Assembly (NCBI GenBank): GCA_018654125.1
Contig: JABIME010000027.1
Coordinates: forward strand, 1-10,721
Source: Candidatus Cloacimonadota bacterium
GTDB lineage: Bacteria; Cloacimonadota; Cloacimonadia; Cloacimonadales; TCS61
Reading direction: 5' to 3'
Length of the DNA: 10,721 nt
The notes under the pieces were generated by a model. It was not told where the DNA came from. It saw only the letters and a list, made by a program, of their open reading frames with translations, and searched no databases. Shown here piece after piece: positions 1 to 5,892 of the stretch; the stretch's first letter is position 1; each line of letters begins with the position of its first letter. Position numbers and translations under genes: made by a program.

Positions 1-68
1 ATCTGCCTGAAGATTGGGTATGTCCCGAATGTGGTGTTGGAACTGACATGTTTAGTCCAGTTGACTAA
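1..68 (+). CDS. Rubredoxin, C-terminal end (partial at window start)
   Basis: The first bases read in frame (first complete codon at 3) as LPEDWVCPECGVGTDMFSPVD and stop at 66-68. The second rubredoxin knuckle (C-P-x-C-G), the preceding L-P-x-D-W and the following acidic/Phe tail are diagnostic of rubredoxin, a ~52-residue one-iron Fe(Cys)4 electron carrier of the cytoplasm. Only about the last 21 residues are present; the N-terminal C-x-x-C lies upstream, so a fusion to another domain cannot be excluded. Rubredoxin commonly donates electrons to rubrerythrin-type diiron proteins and flavodiiron proteins, and a ferritin-like gene follows directly. A strong terminator separates the two, so they are probably not one transcript. 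Confidence 0.9.
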   Translation, partial: LPEDWVCPECGVGTDMFSPVD

Positions 69-74
69 ACTAAA

Positions 75-113
75 AAGCAGGGCAGATTATTATTATCTGT
101 CCTGCTTATTTCT
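75..113 (+). terminator. Rho-independent terminator after rubredoxin
   Basis: A 13-bp stem (75-87 with 95-107, one G-U pair at 82/100) encloses a 7-nt AT loop and is followed by a T-rich stretch (ATTTCTT). It starts 7 nt after the rubredoxin stop. This is the best-formed terminator in the window. The upstream arm also starts with a short A run, so some activity on the other strand is possible. Confidence 0.8.
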
Positions 114-165
114 TAGCATTAAACTAATAAAAAATATTATATAAAAAATAAATTCAGGAGATATC

Positions 166-618
166 ATGACTAAAGAAAAATTTGATGAAGTGATTGATTA
201 TGCAATTAGTGGTGAAAAAGAAGCAGTAAAGTTTTACCAAGAATTACAACAGAGAACAAAATTTCAAGCACAGAAAGTAATGCTTAAAGAATTTGAGAAT
301 ATGGAAAAAGGCCATGTGGTGATCTTAGAGAACATCAGAAAAAAAGGAATTAAGAATATTAGAGTAAAAGAAGTTGCAAATCTAAACATAAGTGAATATA
401 TTGTAGATGTAAAGCCTTATGATGATATGACATATCAAGATATTTTAATTATTGCAATGAAAAAAGAAGAACAGGCACAAAAACTATATGCAAATATGGC
501 AGGTTCTTTACCTGGAACAGAACTTGAGACACTTTTTCTTAAATTAGCATCAGAAGAAGCGGATCATAAATTACAATTTGAAACTCTTTATGACGAACAT
601 GTATTAAAGGAAAACTAA
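166..618 (+). CDS. Ferritin-like diiron protein A (rubrerythrin-type domain)
   Basis: This 150-residue protein is probably a four-helix-bundle diiron protein that reduces peroxide or oxygen in the cytoplasm. It shows the duplicated rubrerythrin helix pattern. Half one has G-E17 with Tyr24 seven residues on, then E47-x-x-H50. Half two has E101 with Tyr108 seven residues on, then E131-x-x-H134. These supply the four carboxylate and two His ligands expected of a diiron site. It lacks the C-terminal rubredoxin domain of classical rubrerythrin, so it would need a separate electron donor, plausibly the rubredoxin just upstream. AGGAG at 156-160 lies 5 nt before the ATG and supports this start. The dihydroorotate-dehydrogenase-like gene follows 21 nt later, suggesting an operon. 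Substrate is not determined by sequence. Confidence 0.85.
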   Translation: MTKEKFDEVIDYAISGEKEAVKFYQELQQRTKFQAQKVMLKEFENMEKGHVVILENIRKKGIKNIRVKEVANLNISEYIVDVKPYDDMTYQDILIIAMKKEEQAQKLYANMAGSLPGTELETLFLKLASEEADHKLQFETLYDEHVLKEN

Positions 619-639
619 TATAATATTTGTGGAGGAATT

Positions 640-1629
640 ATGGTAGATTTAAAAACCATATATATGGGACTCGAACTAAAAAATCCCATTATTGTTGGTT
701 CATGTGGATTAACTGGCAAACTAGATTCGATAAAACAGTTGGCTGAAGCTGGTGCTTCTGCAGTTGTTTTAAAATCATTATTCGAAGAGCAGATAATGAT
801 GGAAGTGAACAAAAATATGGATGGTTATAATCCAGTTCACGGTCATACCGAAATGTACGATTATCAAAAATACTTTGAAAAACAACATCTGTTAGAAAAT
901 TATCTGCAATTAATCAAAGATGCAAAACAAGCTATAGATATTCCAATTATTGCCAGTATAAACTGTATGAGTTCTGCAGATTGGACAGGATTTGCAAAAG
1001 ACATTGAACATGCTGGTGCCGATGCCCTTGAACTTAATATCTTCTTACTTCCTTCCAATCCTAAAATGGAAGGTAAAGATAATGAGAATGTATATTTTGA
1101 TATCATTAAGAAAGTTACTGCTGAAGTTTCTATGCCTATCTCAATAAAAATAAGCCATTATTTCGATAATCTGGCAAATACATTACAAAGATTTTCTAAA
1201 ACGAACATTGAAGGAATGGTGTTATTTAATAGATTCTATAACACAGATATTGATATAGAAAAAGAAGAGCTAATTGCTGGTAATATTTTCAGTACAGCAG
1301 ATGACATGTCTAACTCTTTACGTTGGATCGGGATTATGAGTGATCTGGTGGATTGTGACTTATGTGCAACAACTGGAATTCACAATGGAACAGATGTGAT
1401 CAAGTTTCTTCTTGCAGGAGCTTCAAGTGTGCAGATGGTTTCATCAATTTACAATAATTCACCAAAAATAATAGAAAAATCTTTAGATGAAATCAGCGAC
1501 TGGATGCAGAAGCACAATTACGAATCAATTGAAAAATTCAAAGGGAAATTGAGTAAAACCTCAGATATGAATAATGCATTTTATGAACGAGTTCAATTTA
1601 TGAAGTATTCTAGTACAAAAAAGAAGTAA
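640..1629 (+). CDS. Dihydroorotate dehydrogenase-like flavoprotein, probably not a true DHODH
   Basis: This 329-residue protein is a TIM-barrel FMN enzyme of the dihydroorotate dehydrogenase superfamily. Visible landmarks are NPIIVGS at 15-21, LKSLFEEQI at 44-52, INCMSS at 107-112, ALELN at 129-133, I-K170-I (the Lys that contacts flavin in DHODHs), FNRF at 196-199, and the FMN-phosphate loops TGIHNG (245-250) and AGASSVQM (259-266). In class 1 DHODHs the ELN strand runs into a loop carrying the catalytic Cys, typically L-N-x-S-C-P-N. Here it reads LNIFLLPSNP, with Leu136 at the Cys position. From memory this is typical of the 'DHOD-like' subfamily, whose substrate is unknown. I therefore would not assign pyrimidine synthesis. 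GGAGG at 631-635 precedes the start, and no other pyrimidine gene is nearby. It sits between two ferritin-like genes, which suggests a redox role. Confidence 0.85.
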   Translation: MVDLKTIYMGLELKNPIIVGSCGLTGKLDSIKQLAEAGASAVVLKSLFEEQIMMEVNKNMDGYNPVHGHTEMYDYQKYFEKQHLLENYLQLIKDAKQAIDIPIIASINCMSSADWTGFAKDIEHAGADALELNIFLLPSNPKMEGKDNENVYFDIIKKVTAEVSMPISIKISHYFDNLANTLQRFSKTNIEGMVLFNRFYNTDIDIEKEELIAGNIFSTADDMSNSLRWIGIMSDLVDCDLCATTGIHNGTDVIKFLLAGASSVQMVSSIYNNSPKIIEKSLDEISDWMQKHNYESIEKFKGKLSKTSDMNNAFYERVQFMKYSSTKKK

Positions 1630-1701
1630 AAAACTAAAGAAAATTTTAGAAAAAATATAATCTAGAGTTTTCTTGATTTAAAGATAAAGCAGGAGAATTC
1701 T

Positions 1702-1899
1702 ATGTTATCTGATAATCCCAAACTTTTAGGTAAACCGAAAGATTTTCTGGTTACAGTTCGCAGAATTTTGATAACCTCTGGAGCAGGATTCTTAATTCCA
1801 ATAACTGGTGATATTATGAGAATGCCGGGGCTTCCAAAAACACCCTCTGCATTGCAAATATATATTGATGAGAATGGTGAGATTAGTGGACTTTTTTAG
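1702..1899 (+). pseudogene. fhs: Formate-tetrahydrofolate ligase C-terminal tail as a stand-alone 65-codon ORF
   Basis: The 65-residue product matches only the extreme C-terminus of formyltetrahydrofolate synthetase, an enzyme of about 550-560 residues in one-carbon metabolism. It opens LSDNPKLLG, continues through GAGFLIPITGDIMRMPGLPK and ends in the native ENGxISGLF terminus. The ATP- and folate-binding parts, about 490 residues, are absent. Translating the 70 nt upstream gives no further homology, and an in-frame TAG lies at 1663-1665. The reading frame is undamaged, and AGGAG at 1691-1695 sits 6 nt before the ATG, so it could be translated. The simplest reading is a remnant of a truncated gene copy. 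A retained short protein is the alternative. It cannot catalyse the ligase reaction alone. Confidence 0.8.
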
Positions 1900-1996
1900 C
1901 GGTAACCTTTTGGTGGATTAGATTGTTAGATAACAAATACAATAAGCTAAAAAATTTGTTATAGATCCTTTCAACGTTAAATATGAAGGAGTTAAT

Positions 1997-2470
1997 ATGA
2001 GTTTTTATGAGAAAAATGACATTGTAGAAATGGCTGTGAAAATGGAACAGAATGGTTATACATTCTACGATAATGCCTTGCAAAGAAATGATTTGGATGA
2101 TGAAACAAGATCTATTTTAACAATATTGAGAGATGATGAGAAGGAACATGAAAATATTTTCAAGGCACTCAGAAACAAGATAGATCAAACAGAGTTAGAA
2201 CAAAATTCCAACTGGGAAGAAGCTCAATTTTATATGGAATCAATAGTAAAAACACATGTATTTTATGAACCGAGTAACGCAATTCAAATGGCTAAGAATG
2301 CAGAGAATACAGCTGATTTAATAACATATGCAATACAATTTGAAAAAGATACTATTATCTTTTTTTTCTCACTTAAAAAGTATGTGAAGAACCATAAAAC
2401 AGAAAAAATATTGGATACAATTATTAATGAAGAGTTCAAACATATTAGAAAGCTTCAAGATCTCATTTAG
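1997..2470 (+). CDS. Ferritin-like diiron protein B
   Basis: A second ferritin-like four-helix protein of 157 residues, divergent from protein A but with the same layout. E17 is followed by Tyr24; E48-x-x-H51 sits in a DDEKEHE segment; E116 is followed seven residues later by Phe123 rather than Tyr; and E146-x-x-H149 lies near the C-terminus. The six diiron ligands are therefore present, while the second-half Tyr is replaced. There is no rubredoxin domain. An aromatic run (IIFFFSLKKY) follows E116. The start is supported by AAGGAG ~6 nt upstream. The ~97-nt gap from the preceding ORF suggests it may have its own promoter. A role in peroxide or oxygen reduction, or iron handling, is inferred from the fold only. 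Confidence 0.75.
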   Translation: MSFYEKNDIVEMAVKMEQNGYTFYDNALQRNDLDDETRSILTILRDDEKEHENIFKALRNKIDQTELEQNSNWEEAQFYMESIVKTHVFYEPSNAIQMAKNAENTADLITYAIQFEKDTIIFFFSLKKYVKNHKTEKILDTIINEEFKHIRKLQDLI

Positions 2471-2566
2471 TTTTCGTCTTAAACAATTTTATCTTCAGAT
2501 TTAAATTGAGGATAAGCAAATAAATTTTTTAGCCTACAAATTTTCAGAGAATAAGGAGTTGTAATA

Positions 2567-3079
2567 ATGAACTTAGATGCATTGTTTAACATCAGTTATG
2601 GTTTGTTTGTGGTTAGTTCAAAATTAGATGAGAAGTTTAACGCTCAACTTGCAAATACTGTGTTTCAGATAACTTCCAACCCATCTACTATTGCTATTAG
2701 TATTTCCAAAAATAACTACACTCACGAATTTATTGAAATCAGTAACGTTTTTACGGTATCAATTATTTCTGATAAATGGACGTTAATGGAGATCGGAAAA
2801 TTTGGATTTAGAAGTGGAAGAGAAATTAATAAATTTGCAGAATGTAATTACAAAATTGGAAAGAATGGAGCTCCAATAATCTTAAATAAAACTGTTGGGT
2901 ATCTTGAATGTAAAATAATTAATAGTTTAGATGCCGGAACTCACACCGTTTTTTTGGGAGAAGTTACCGATGCTGATACTATTTCGGATCTAAATCCAAT
3001 GACTTATGATTATTATCATAAAGTTATAAAAGGTAAGGTTCCACCTAATGCTCCAACATATCGAGCAACCATAAACTAA
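2567..3079 (+). CDS. Flavin reductase-like FMN-binding protein
   Basis: This 170-residue protein fits the flavin-reductase-like FMN-binding split-barrel family, which uses NAD(P)H to reduce bound or free flavin. Diagnostic stretches are YGLFVVSS (11-18), the N-A-Q-x-A-N-T-V-F-Q-I-T segment (25-36), PSTIAISISKNNYTHEFI (39-56), FGFRSGREINKF (79-90) and DAGTHTVFLGEV (122-133), whose His126 lies in the flavin-contact loop. It resembles the flavin domain of the high-molecular-weight rubredoxin of acetogens, which passes electrons from NADH to flavodiiron oxygen reductases. Here no rubredoxin domain is fused, but a rubredoxin gene opens the window. AAGGAG at 2553-2558 lies 8 nt before the ATG. The physiological partner is inferred. 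Confidence 0.85.
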   Translation: MNLDALFNISYGLFVVSSKLDEKFNAQLANTVFQITSNPSTIAISISKNNYTHEFIEISNVFTVSIISDKWTLMEIGKFGFRSGREINKFAECNYKIGKNGAPIILNKTVGYLECKIINSLDAGTHTVFLGEVTDADTISDLNPMTYDYYHKVIKGKVPPNAPTYRATIN

Positions 3080-3153
3080 AAATGCTTAAATATTTATATC
3101 TAGCTTATAGTATAATGCAAGCAATGATAACAACTTATGCACAATATTATTTA

Positions 3154-3180
3154 TTGACAGAATTATTTTAGATTTAAGAT
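3154..3180 (+). promoter_or_regulatory. Possible sigma-70-type promoter upstream of cheD
   Basis: The 168-nt gap before cheD contains a perfect TTGACA at 3154-3159, followed 15 nt later by TAAGAT (3175-3180), a partial -10. A better -10 word, TATAAT at 3111-3116, occurs upstream but lacks a -35 partner. In such AT-rich DNA these matches are weak evidence. The gap itself is consistent with a transcription start for the cheD block. Confidence 0.25.
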
Positions 3181-3247
3181 TCTTTTGTAATATAAATGTT
3201 TAGTAATAATATAGTAAATCGTTATTCTTAAAATTTAGGATTATTAA

Positions 3248-3739
3248 ATGGATAAACAGATTATTTTTGCAATGACTGGTGAAATTAAAACAGGTGATAA
3301 AAATTCAATTCTAAAATCTGGCCCAATTGGCTCTTGCATAGTAATAACAGCCTACAATCATCATAACCAAATTGCTGTAATGTCACATATTATGCTCCCA
3401 GGGGTTGCTCCTGCAAAAGAGAATACAAAAAAAACAAGATATGCTGTAAATGCAATTACTGAACTTATAACATTATATAAATTAGACAGATCAAGTGAAG
3501 AGATAATTGCAGTTTGTATTGCGGGTGGAGCAAACGTATTACAAAAAACTGATGATTGTATAGGACAAAATGTCATTGATTCTATAGAGGAAATTTTAAA
3601 AAACAAAGAGATAAAAGTGGTAGCAAGGTCTTTGGGTGGAACACAAAGAAGAAGTGTTTCATTTGATGTAGAAACCGGAAATGTGCATTGTTCAATTGGT
3701 GATGGAGCAGATGAGTTCTTTTGGAATTTCAGTGGGTGA
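3248..3739 (+). CDS. cheD: CheD, chemoreceptor glutamine deamidase
   Basis: This 163-residue protein matches CheD, the cytoplasmic enzyme that deamidates specific Gln residues of methyl-accepting chemotaxis proteins and also binds CheC in some bacteria. The catalytic Cys30 is in I-G-S-C, and His47 is in MSHIMLPG exactly 17 residues later, the same spacing as Cys27/His44 of Thermotoga CheD. The third catalytic position, Thr six residues before Cys, is Ser24 here, a conservative change. The C-terminal signature LGGTQRRSVSFDVETGNV is intact (~128-147). Length is normal. No che operon genes or receptors are in the window; instead a decayed sensor kinase and a receiver follow. The start ATG at 3248 is preceded only by a weak AGGA (3237-3240). 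Identity is secure; the local target is unknown. Confidence 0.9.
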   Translation: MDKQIIFAMTGEIKTGDKNSILKSGPIGSCIVITAYNHHNQIAVMSHIMLPGVAPAKENTKKTRYAVNAITELITLYKLDRSSEEIIAVCIAGGANVLQKTDDCIGQNVIDSIEEILKNKEIKVVARSLGGTQRRSVSFDVETGNVHCSIGDGADEFFWNFSG

Positions 3740-3767
3740 GCTGTTTCAGGTAAGATAGGGGTAGAAG

Positions 3768-4042
3768 ATGAAAAATATTGTTAATACCAAAGAACAATTT
3801 CTAAATGAAATAAGCATTTTACAAACCGAAATTACAGAATTGAAAAAGTGAATATACTCATGGATTCTGCGATTCCAATAGGCTTAATAATTAATGAGCT
3901 ATATTCAACAATTTTCAAGCATGCTTTTCCTAATAAAAACTAGGTAAAATATCAGTCAAAGGGTGAGGTCAATATAGATTCTGCCAATGGGTTAATGTGG
4001 CATATAAAACTCAAGGATGATCAATATAAAGAGAGAGTATAA
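3768..4042 (+). pseudogene. Remnant of a HisKA_2/HWE-like sensor histidine kinase
   Basis: Pieces of a sensor kinase are recognisable in several frames. Bases 3768-3851 encode a 27-residue N-terminus (MKNIVNTKEQFLNEI..., coiled-coil-like, as at the start of many PAS kinases) ending in TGA. In another frame, from 3848, the N-box region of a HATPase_c domain reads DSAIPIGLIINELYS then TIFKHAFPN, closely matching the HisKA_2 family, and stops at TAG 3941-3943. A third frame continues GKISVKG from 3943, and the second resumes with GEVNIDSANGLMWHIKLKDD to TAA at 4040-4042. PAS, H-box and the G-boxes are missing, and the Mg-binding Asn of the N-box (canonical NELxxN) is Thr. Large deletions plus frameshifts make a sequencing error unlikely. 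The receiver gene starts 28 nt later, so this was probably its cognate kinase. Confidence 0.75.
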
Positions 4043-4070
4043 TAAATTTAAGTATTGAAATGGAGATAAT

Positions 4071-4448
4071 ATGGAAGAAAAAGTTAAAGTATTAATAGTT
4101 GAAGATGAGGTGCTGATAGCACAATGGCTAACAGCAGAGATGCAAGACCTAGGATATAATGTTCTTGATTTTGTAACTTCCGGTGAAGAGGCAATAGTAA
4201 TTGCTAAGAATCAAAAACCGGATGTATTGCTTCTGGATATTAATTTATCTGGTTATATTGATGGAATTGATGCTGCCGAGAAAATAGCAGAAACTCTGGA
4301 TATTCCAATAATATTTATGACTGGATATAATGAGGCTAAAATTTTTGAGCGAGCTCAAATGATGAAGCCGGTTGCATATCTGGAAAAACCGATTGATATG
4401 CATAATATAAAGCCTATTATAGAATCAATTGTAGAGAAGAAAAAGTAA
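4071..4448 (+). CDS. Response regulator, single receiver domain
   Basis: This 125-residue protein is a CheY-like receiver with no output domain. Acidic pocket residues are E11-D12, the phospho-acceptor is Asp56 (LLLDINLSG), the switch Thr84 is in FMTGY, and the conserved Lys106-Pro107 is followed by Ile. All residues needed for phosphorylation are present. The 'DINLSGYIDGIDAA' type of receiver is common in stand-alone regulators paired with HisKA_2 kinases, matching the kinase remnant just upstream. GGAG at 4062-4065 lies 5 nt before the ATG. A thioredoxin-fold gene starts 7 nt after the stop, implying co-transcription. With its likely kinase destroyed, phosphorylation would have to come from another kinase. 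An effect via protein-protein interaction is inferred. Confidence 0.92.
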   Translation: MEEKVKVLIVEDEVLIAQWLTAEMQDLGYNVLDFVTSGEEAIVIAKNQKPDVLLLDINLSGYIDGIDAAEKIAETLDIPIIFMTGYNEAKIFERAQMMKPVAYLEKPIDMHNIKPIIESIVEKKK

Positions 4449-4455
4449 GGAAATT

Positions 4456-4758
4456 ATGGATTTTGAGAAATTAAAACAGGATAAATTTTCCTTCGTATAT
4501 ATAACAACTAAAAGTTGTAATGTTTGTAAGGTGTTTCAACCAAAACTTAGGGAACTTGCAAAGAAATATAAGGAATCGAAATTTCACCATATAGAATTAG
4601 ATGATAAAGGTGAAGCAGCCGGTTTTTTTATGGCCTTCTCTGTTCCTACTTTTCTTGTATATTCAGAGGGACAAGAGCTTATACGTACTGCGCGTCACCT
4701 TAATATTGAAGAAATAGAAACAAAATTAAATAGATATCATCAAATGATATTTTCATAA
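4456..4758 (+). CDS. Thioredoxin-fold protein with CxxC
   Basis: This 100-residue cytoplasmic thioredoxin-like protein has the redox motif S-C21-N-V-C24 after the first strand (FVYITTK) and the cis-Pro Pro64 in FSVPTFLVY. It lacks a signal peptide. The active-site dipeptide is Asn-Val rather than the Gly-Pro of canonical thioredoxin, and the aromatic residue before the first Cys (WC) is replaced by Ser, so the redox potential may differ and it may be a specialised thiol oxidoreductase. Its ribosome binding site (AAGGA, 4446-4450) overlaps the stop of the receiver gene and the start lies 7 nt past that stop, so translation is likely coupled. The ChaN-like gene follows 16 nt later. The substrate is unknown. 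Confidence 0.82.
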   Translation: MDFEKLKQDKFSFVYITTKSCNVCKVFQPKLRELAKKYKESKFHHIELDDKGEAAGFFMAFSVPTFLVYSEGQELIRTARHLNIEEIETKLNRYHQMIFS

Positions 4759-4774
4759 AAGGATATAAAAAAAA

Positions 4775-5752
4775 ATGAAACAATTTGTACTATTATTATT
4801 TGTAACAATTATTGCACTCATGCCAGTTTTTAGCCAAGAATACATGATCATCGACACAAAAACCAATGAAGAAATAATACTTAGAGAAATGGCAGAGCGG
4901 CTTGGAAATTATGATGCGATCTTTTTTGGAGAGTTTCACGAGAATAAAATTTTGCATTCATTAGAAATTGAATTATTAAAGATGTTTCACAATAATAACA
5001 AAAATCTTATAATCTCTATGGAAATGTTTGAGCGAGATGTACAGCCTATATTAGATAATTATTTAAGTGGAGAAATTACAGAAGAAGATTTTCTGGCAAA
5101 TTCACGTCCATGGCCAAATTACGAAGCAGATTATAAACCGATAATTGAATTTGCCAAAGATAATAAGCTTGTAGTTGTTGCTGCAAATATTCCACGCAGA
5201 TATGCCAATATGATAAGTAGAAATGGATTGAATGCACTTGATTCATTATCTGTAGAAGAGAAAAAATTTATTACAAAAGAACATATAGTTTTTGCAGACG
5301 AATATAAAACCCGCTTTATAAAAACCATGAAGAGTAATATGGAACACAGTAGTAAAATGCCAAAAAAAATGAAGATGAACTTTGAGCTGATTTATGCTGC
5401 TCAATGCATAAAAGATGATACAATGGCAGAATCGATATTAAATTATCATCGGATTCCTCCACGAAGAAAGGTTATACATTTTAACGGTGATTTTCATAGT
5501 GGGAAACATCTGGGAACAGCTCAGAAAATTCAAGTATTAGAACCAATGCTAAAAGTAGCAGTTATTTCTCCATTGGGCTGTGAAGGAGAATTTGTTTGGG
5601 AAGATGAAGATTTATTAGAGGGTGAGTTTCTTATTCTGTTTAAAGAAATACCTAAAGAAGAAGAATCTGAAGATGAGGTGGCTGAAGAAGTCAAAGAAGT
5701 TCAAGAAGAAAAAAATATTGAGAAAGAAACATTAGAGGAAAATAACCTTTAA
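4775..5752 (+). CDS. Exported ChaN-family protein with acidic C-terminal tail
   Basis: A 325-residue protein with an N-terminal signal peptide (KQ then a hydrophobic stretch to ~19, likely cleavage after Ser20 in PVFSQEY; no lipobox Cys). The body matches the ChaN/PF04187 fold, known from a haem-binding iron-regulated lipoprotein. It shows FFGEFHEN at 50-57 (Glu53, His55), SMEMFERDVQPILDNYLSG around 80-98, RPWPNYEADYKPIIEFA and NGDFHSGKH at 237-245 (His241, His245). These conserved Glu/His residues define the family pocket. The last ~32 residues are almost all Glu/Asp/Lys (KEEESEDEVAEE...), an unusual low-complexity acidic extension. It follows the thioredoxin-like gene by 16 nt and is probably the end of that operon. 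A haem or metal role is inferred from the family and not demonstrated. Confidence 0.82.
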   Translation: MKQFVLLLFVTIIALMPVFSQEYMIIDTKTNEEIILREMAERLGNYDAIFFGEFHENKILHSLEIELLKMFHNNNKNLIISMEMFERDVQPILDNYLSGEITEEDFLANSRPWPNYEADYKPIIEFAKDNKLVVVAANIPRRYANMISRNGLNALDSLSVEEKKFITKEHIVFADEYKTRFIKTMKSNMEHSSKMPKKMKMNFELIYAAQCIKDDTMAESILNYHRIPPRRKVIHFNGDFHSGKHLGTAQKIQVLEPMLKVAVISPLGCEGEFVWEDEDLLEGEFLILFKEIPKEEESEDEVAEEVKEVQEEKNIEKETLEENNL

Positions 5753-5764
5753 AACTTTAAACAC

Positions 5765-5781
5765 TGAAAGAGCCTCTTTCA
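5765..5781 (+). terminator. Small hairpin after the ChaN-like gene, weak terminator candidate
   Basis: A perfect 7-bp stem (5765-5771 with 5775-5781) with a 3-nt loop sits 12 nt after the ChaN stop. No T-run follows, so intrinsic termination is doubtful. It could equally belong to the structured leader of the next gene. Confidence 0.3.
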
Positions 5782-5801
5782 AGAATTCTCACAATTGTCA
5801 G

Positions 5802-5836
5802 TTTTAAGGTTCTTAAATTTATTGGTAACCTTAAAA
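5802..5836 (+). repeat. 10-bp inverted repeat in the phosphoesterase leader
   Basis: TTTTAAGGTT at 5802-5811 is perfectly complementary to AACCTTAAAA at 5827-5836, with a 15-nt AT-rich loop. An outer pair, TCTCACAA (5787-5794) and TTGTGAGA (5855-5862), encloses it, so the RNA could form a nested stem. The AAGGTT/AACCTT core recurs in the next hairpin, allowing alternative pairings. It lies upstream of the metallophosphoesterase gene and may be a regulatory leader or an operator. Confidence 0.45.
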
Positions 5837-5856
5837 GTAATAAGTAGGAAGAAGTT

Positions 5857-5892
5857 GTGAGAGAAACCTTTTCAAGGTTTATAAATAAGTAG
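5857..5892 (+). CDS. Possible 11-codon leader peptide ahead of the phosphoesterase
   Basis: A GTG start at 5857 opens an 11-codon frame ((M)RETFSRFINK, then TAG at 5890-5892). AGGA at 5846-5849 lies 7 nt before it. The frame spans the 5864-5880 hairpin, and its stop sits inside the AGTAGGAG ribosome binding site of the next gene. The start-site sequence AATAAGTAGGA (5839-5849) is an exact copy of the one in front of the phosphoesterase (5884-5894). There is no coding-conservation evidence from one sequence, so this is a candidate only. Confidence 0.22.
   Translation: MRETFSRFINK
5864..5880 (+). promoter_or_regulatory. Hairpin just upstream of the phosphoesterase ribosome binding site
   Basis: AAACCTT (5864-5870) and AAGGTTT (5874-5880) form a perfect 7-bp stem with a TTC loop, ending 10 nt before the AGGAG (5891-5895) of the next gene. 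Its arms can also pair with the arms of the 5802-5836 repeat, so exclusive structures are possible. This geometry would suit control of translation initiation; function is inferred. Confidence 0.35.

Noticed and set aside
640..1629. Assignment as pyrD for pyrimidine biosynthesis
   Set aside because: The catalytic Cys/Ser position is Leu and the neighbours are redox-defence genes, so the specific symbol is not justified.
1931..1961. An 8-bp AT-only inverted repeat (TAACAAAT/ATTTGTTA) before ferritin-like gene B
   Set aside because: A stem almost without G-C pairs and with a 15-nt loop is expected by chance in DNA this AT-rich, and no T-run follows.
2484..2515. Overlapping short complementary segments (CAATTT/AAATTG, TTATC/GATAA) before the flavin reductase gene
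   Set aside because: Stems of 5-6 bp that compete with each other do not support a terminator or regulatory hairpin.
3082..3171. A 29-codon ORF (MLKYLYLAYSIMQAMITTYA...) in the gap before cheD
   Set aside because: It has no ribosome binding site, no recognisable homology and a composition expected from AT-rich non-coding DNA; it also overlaps the candidate promoter.
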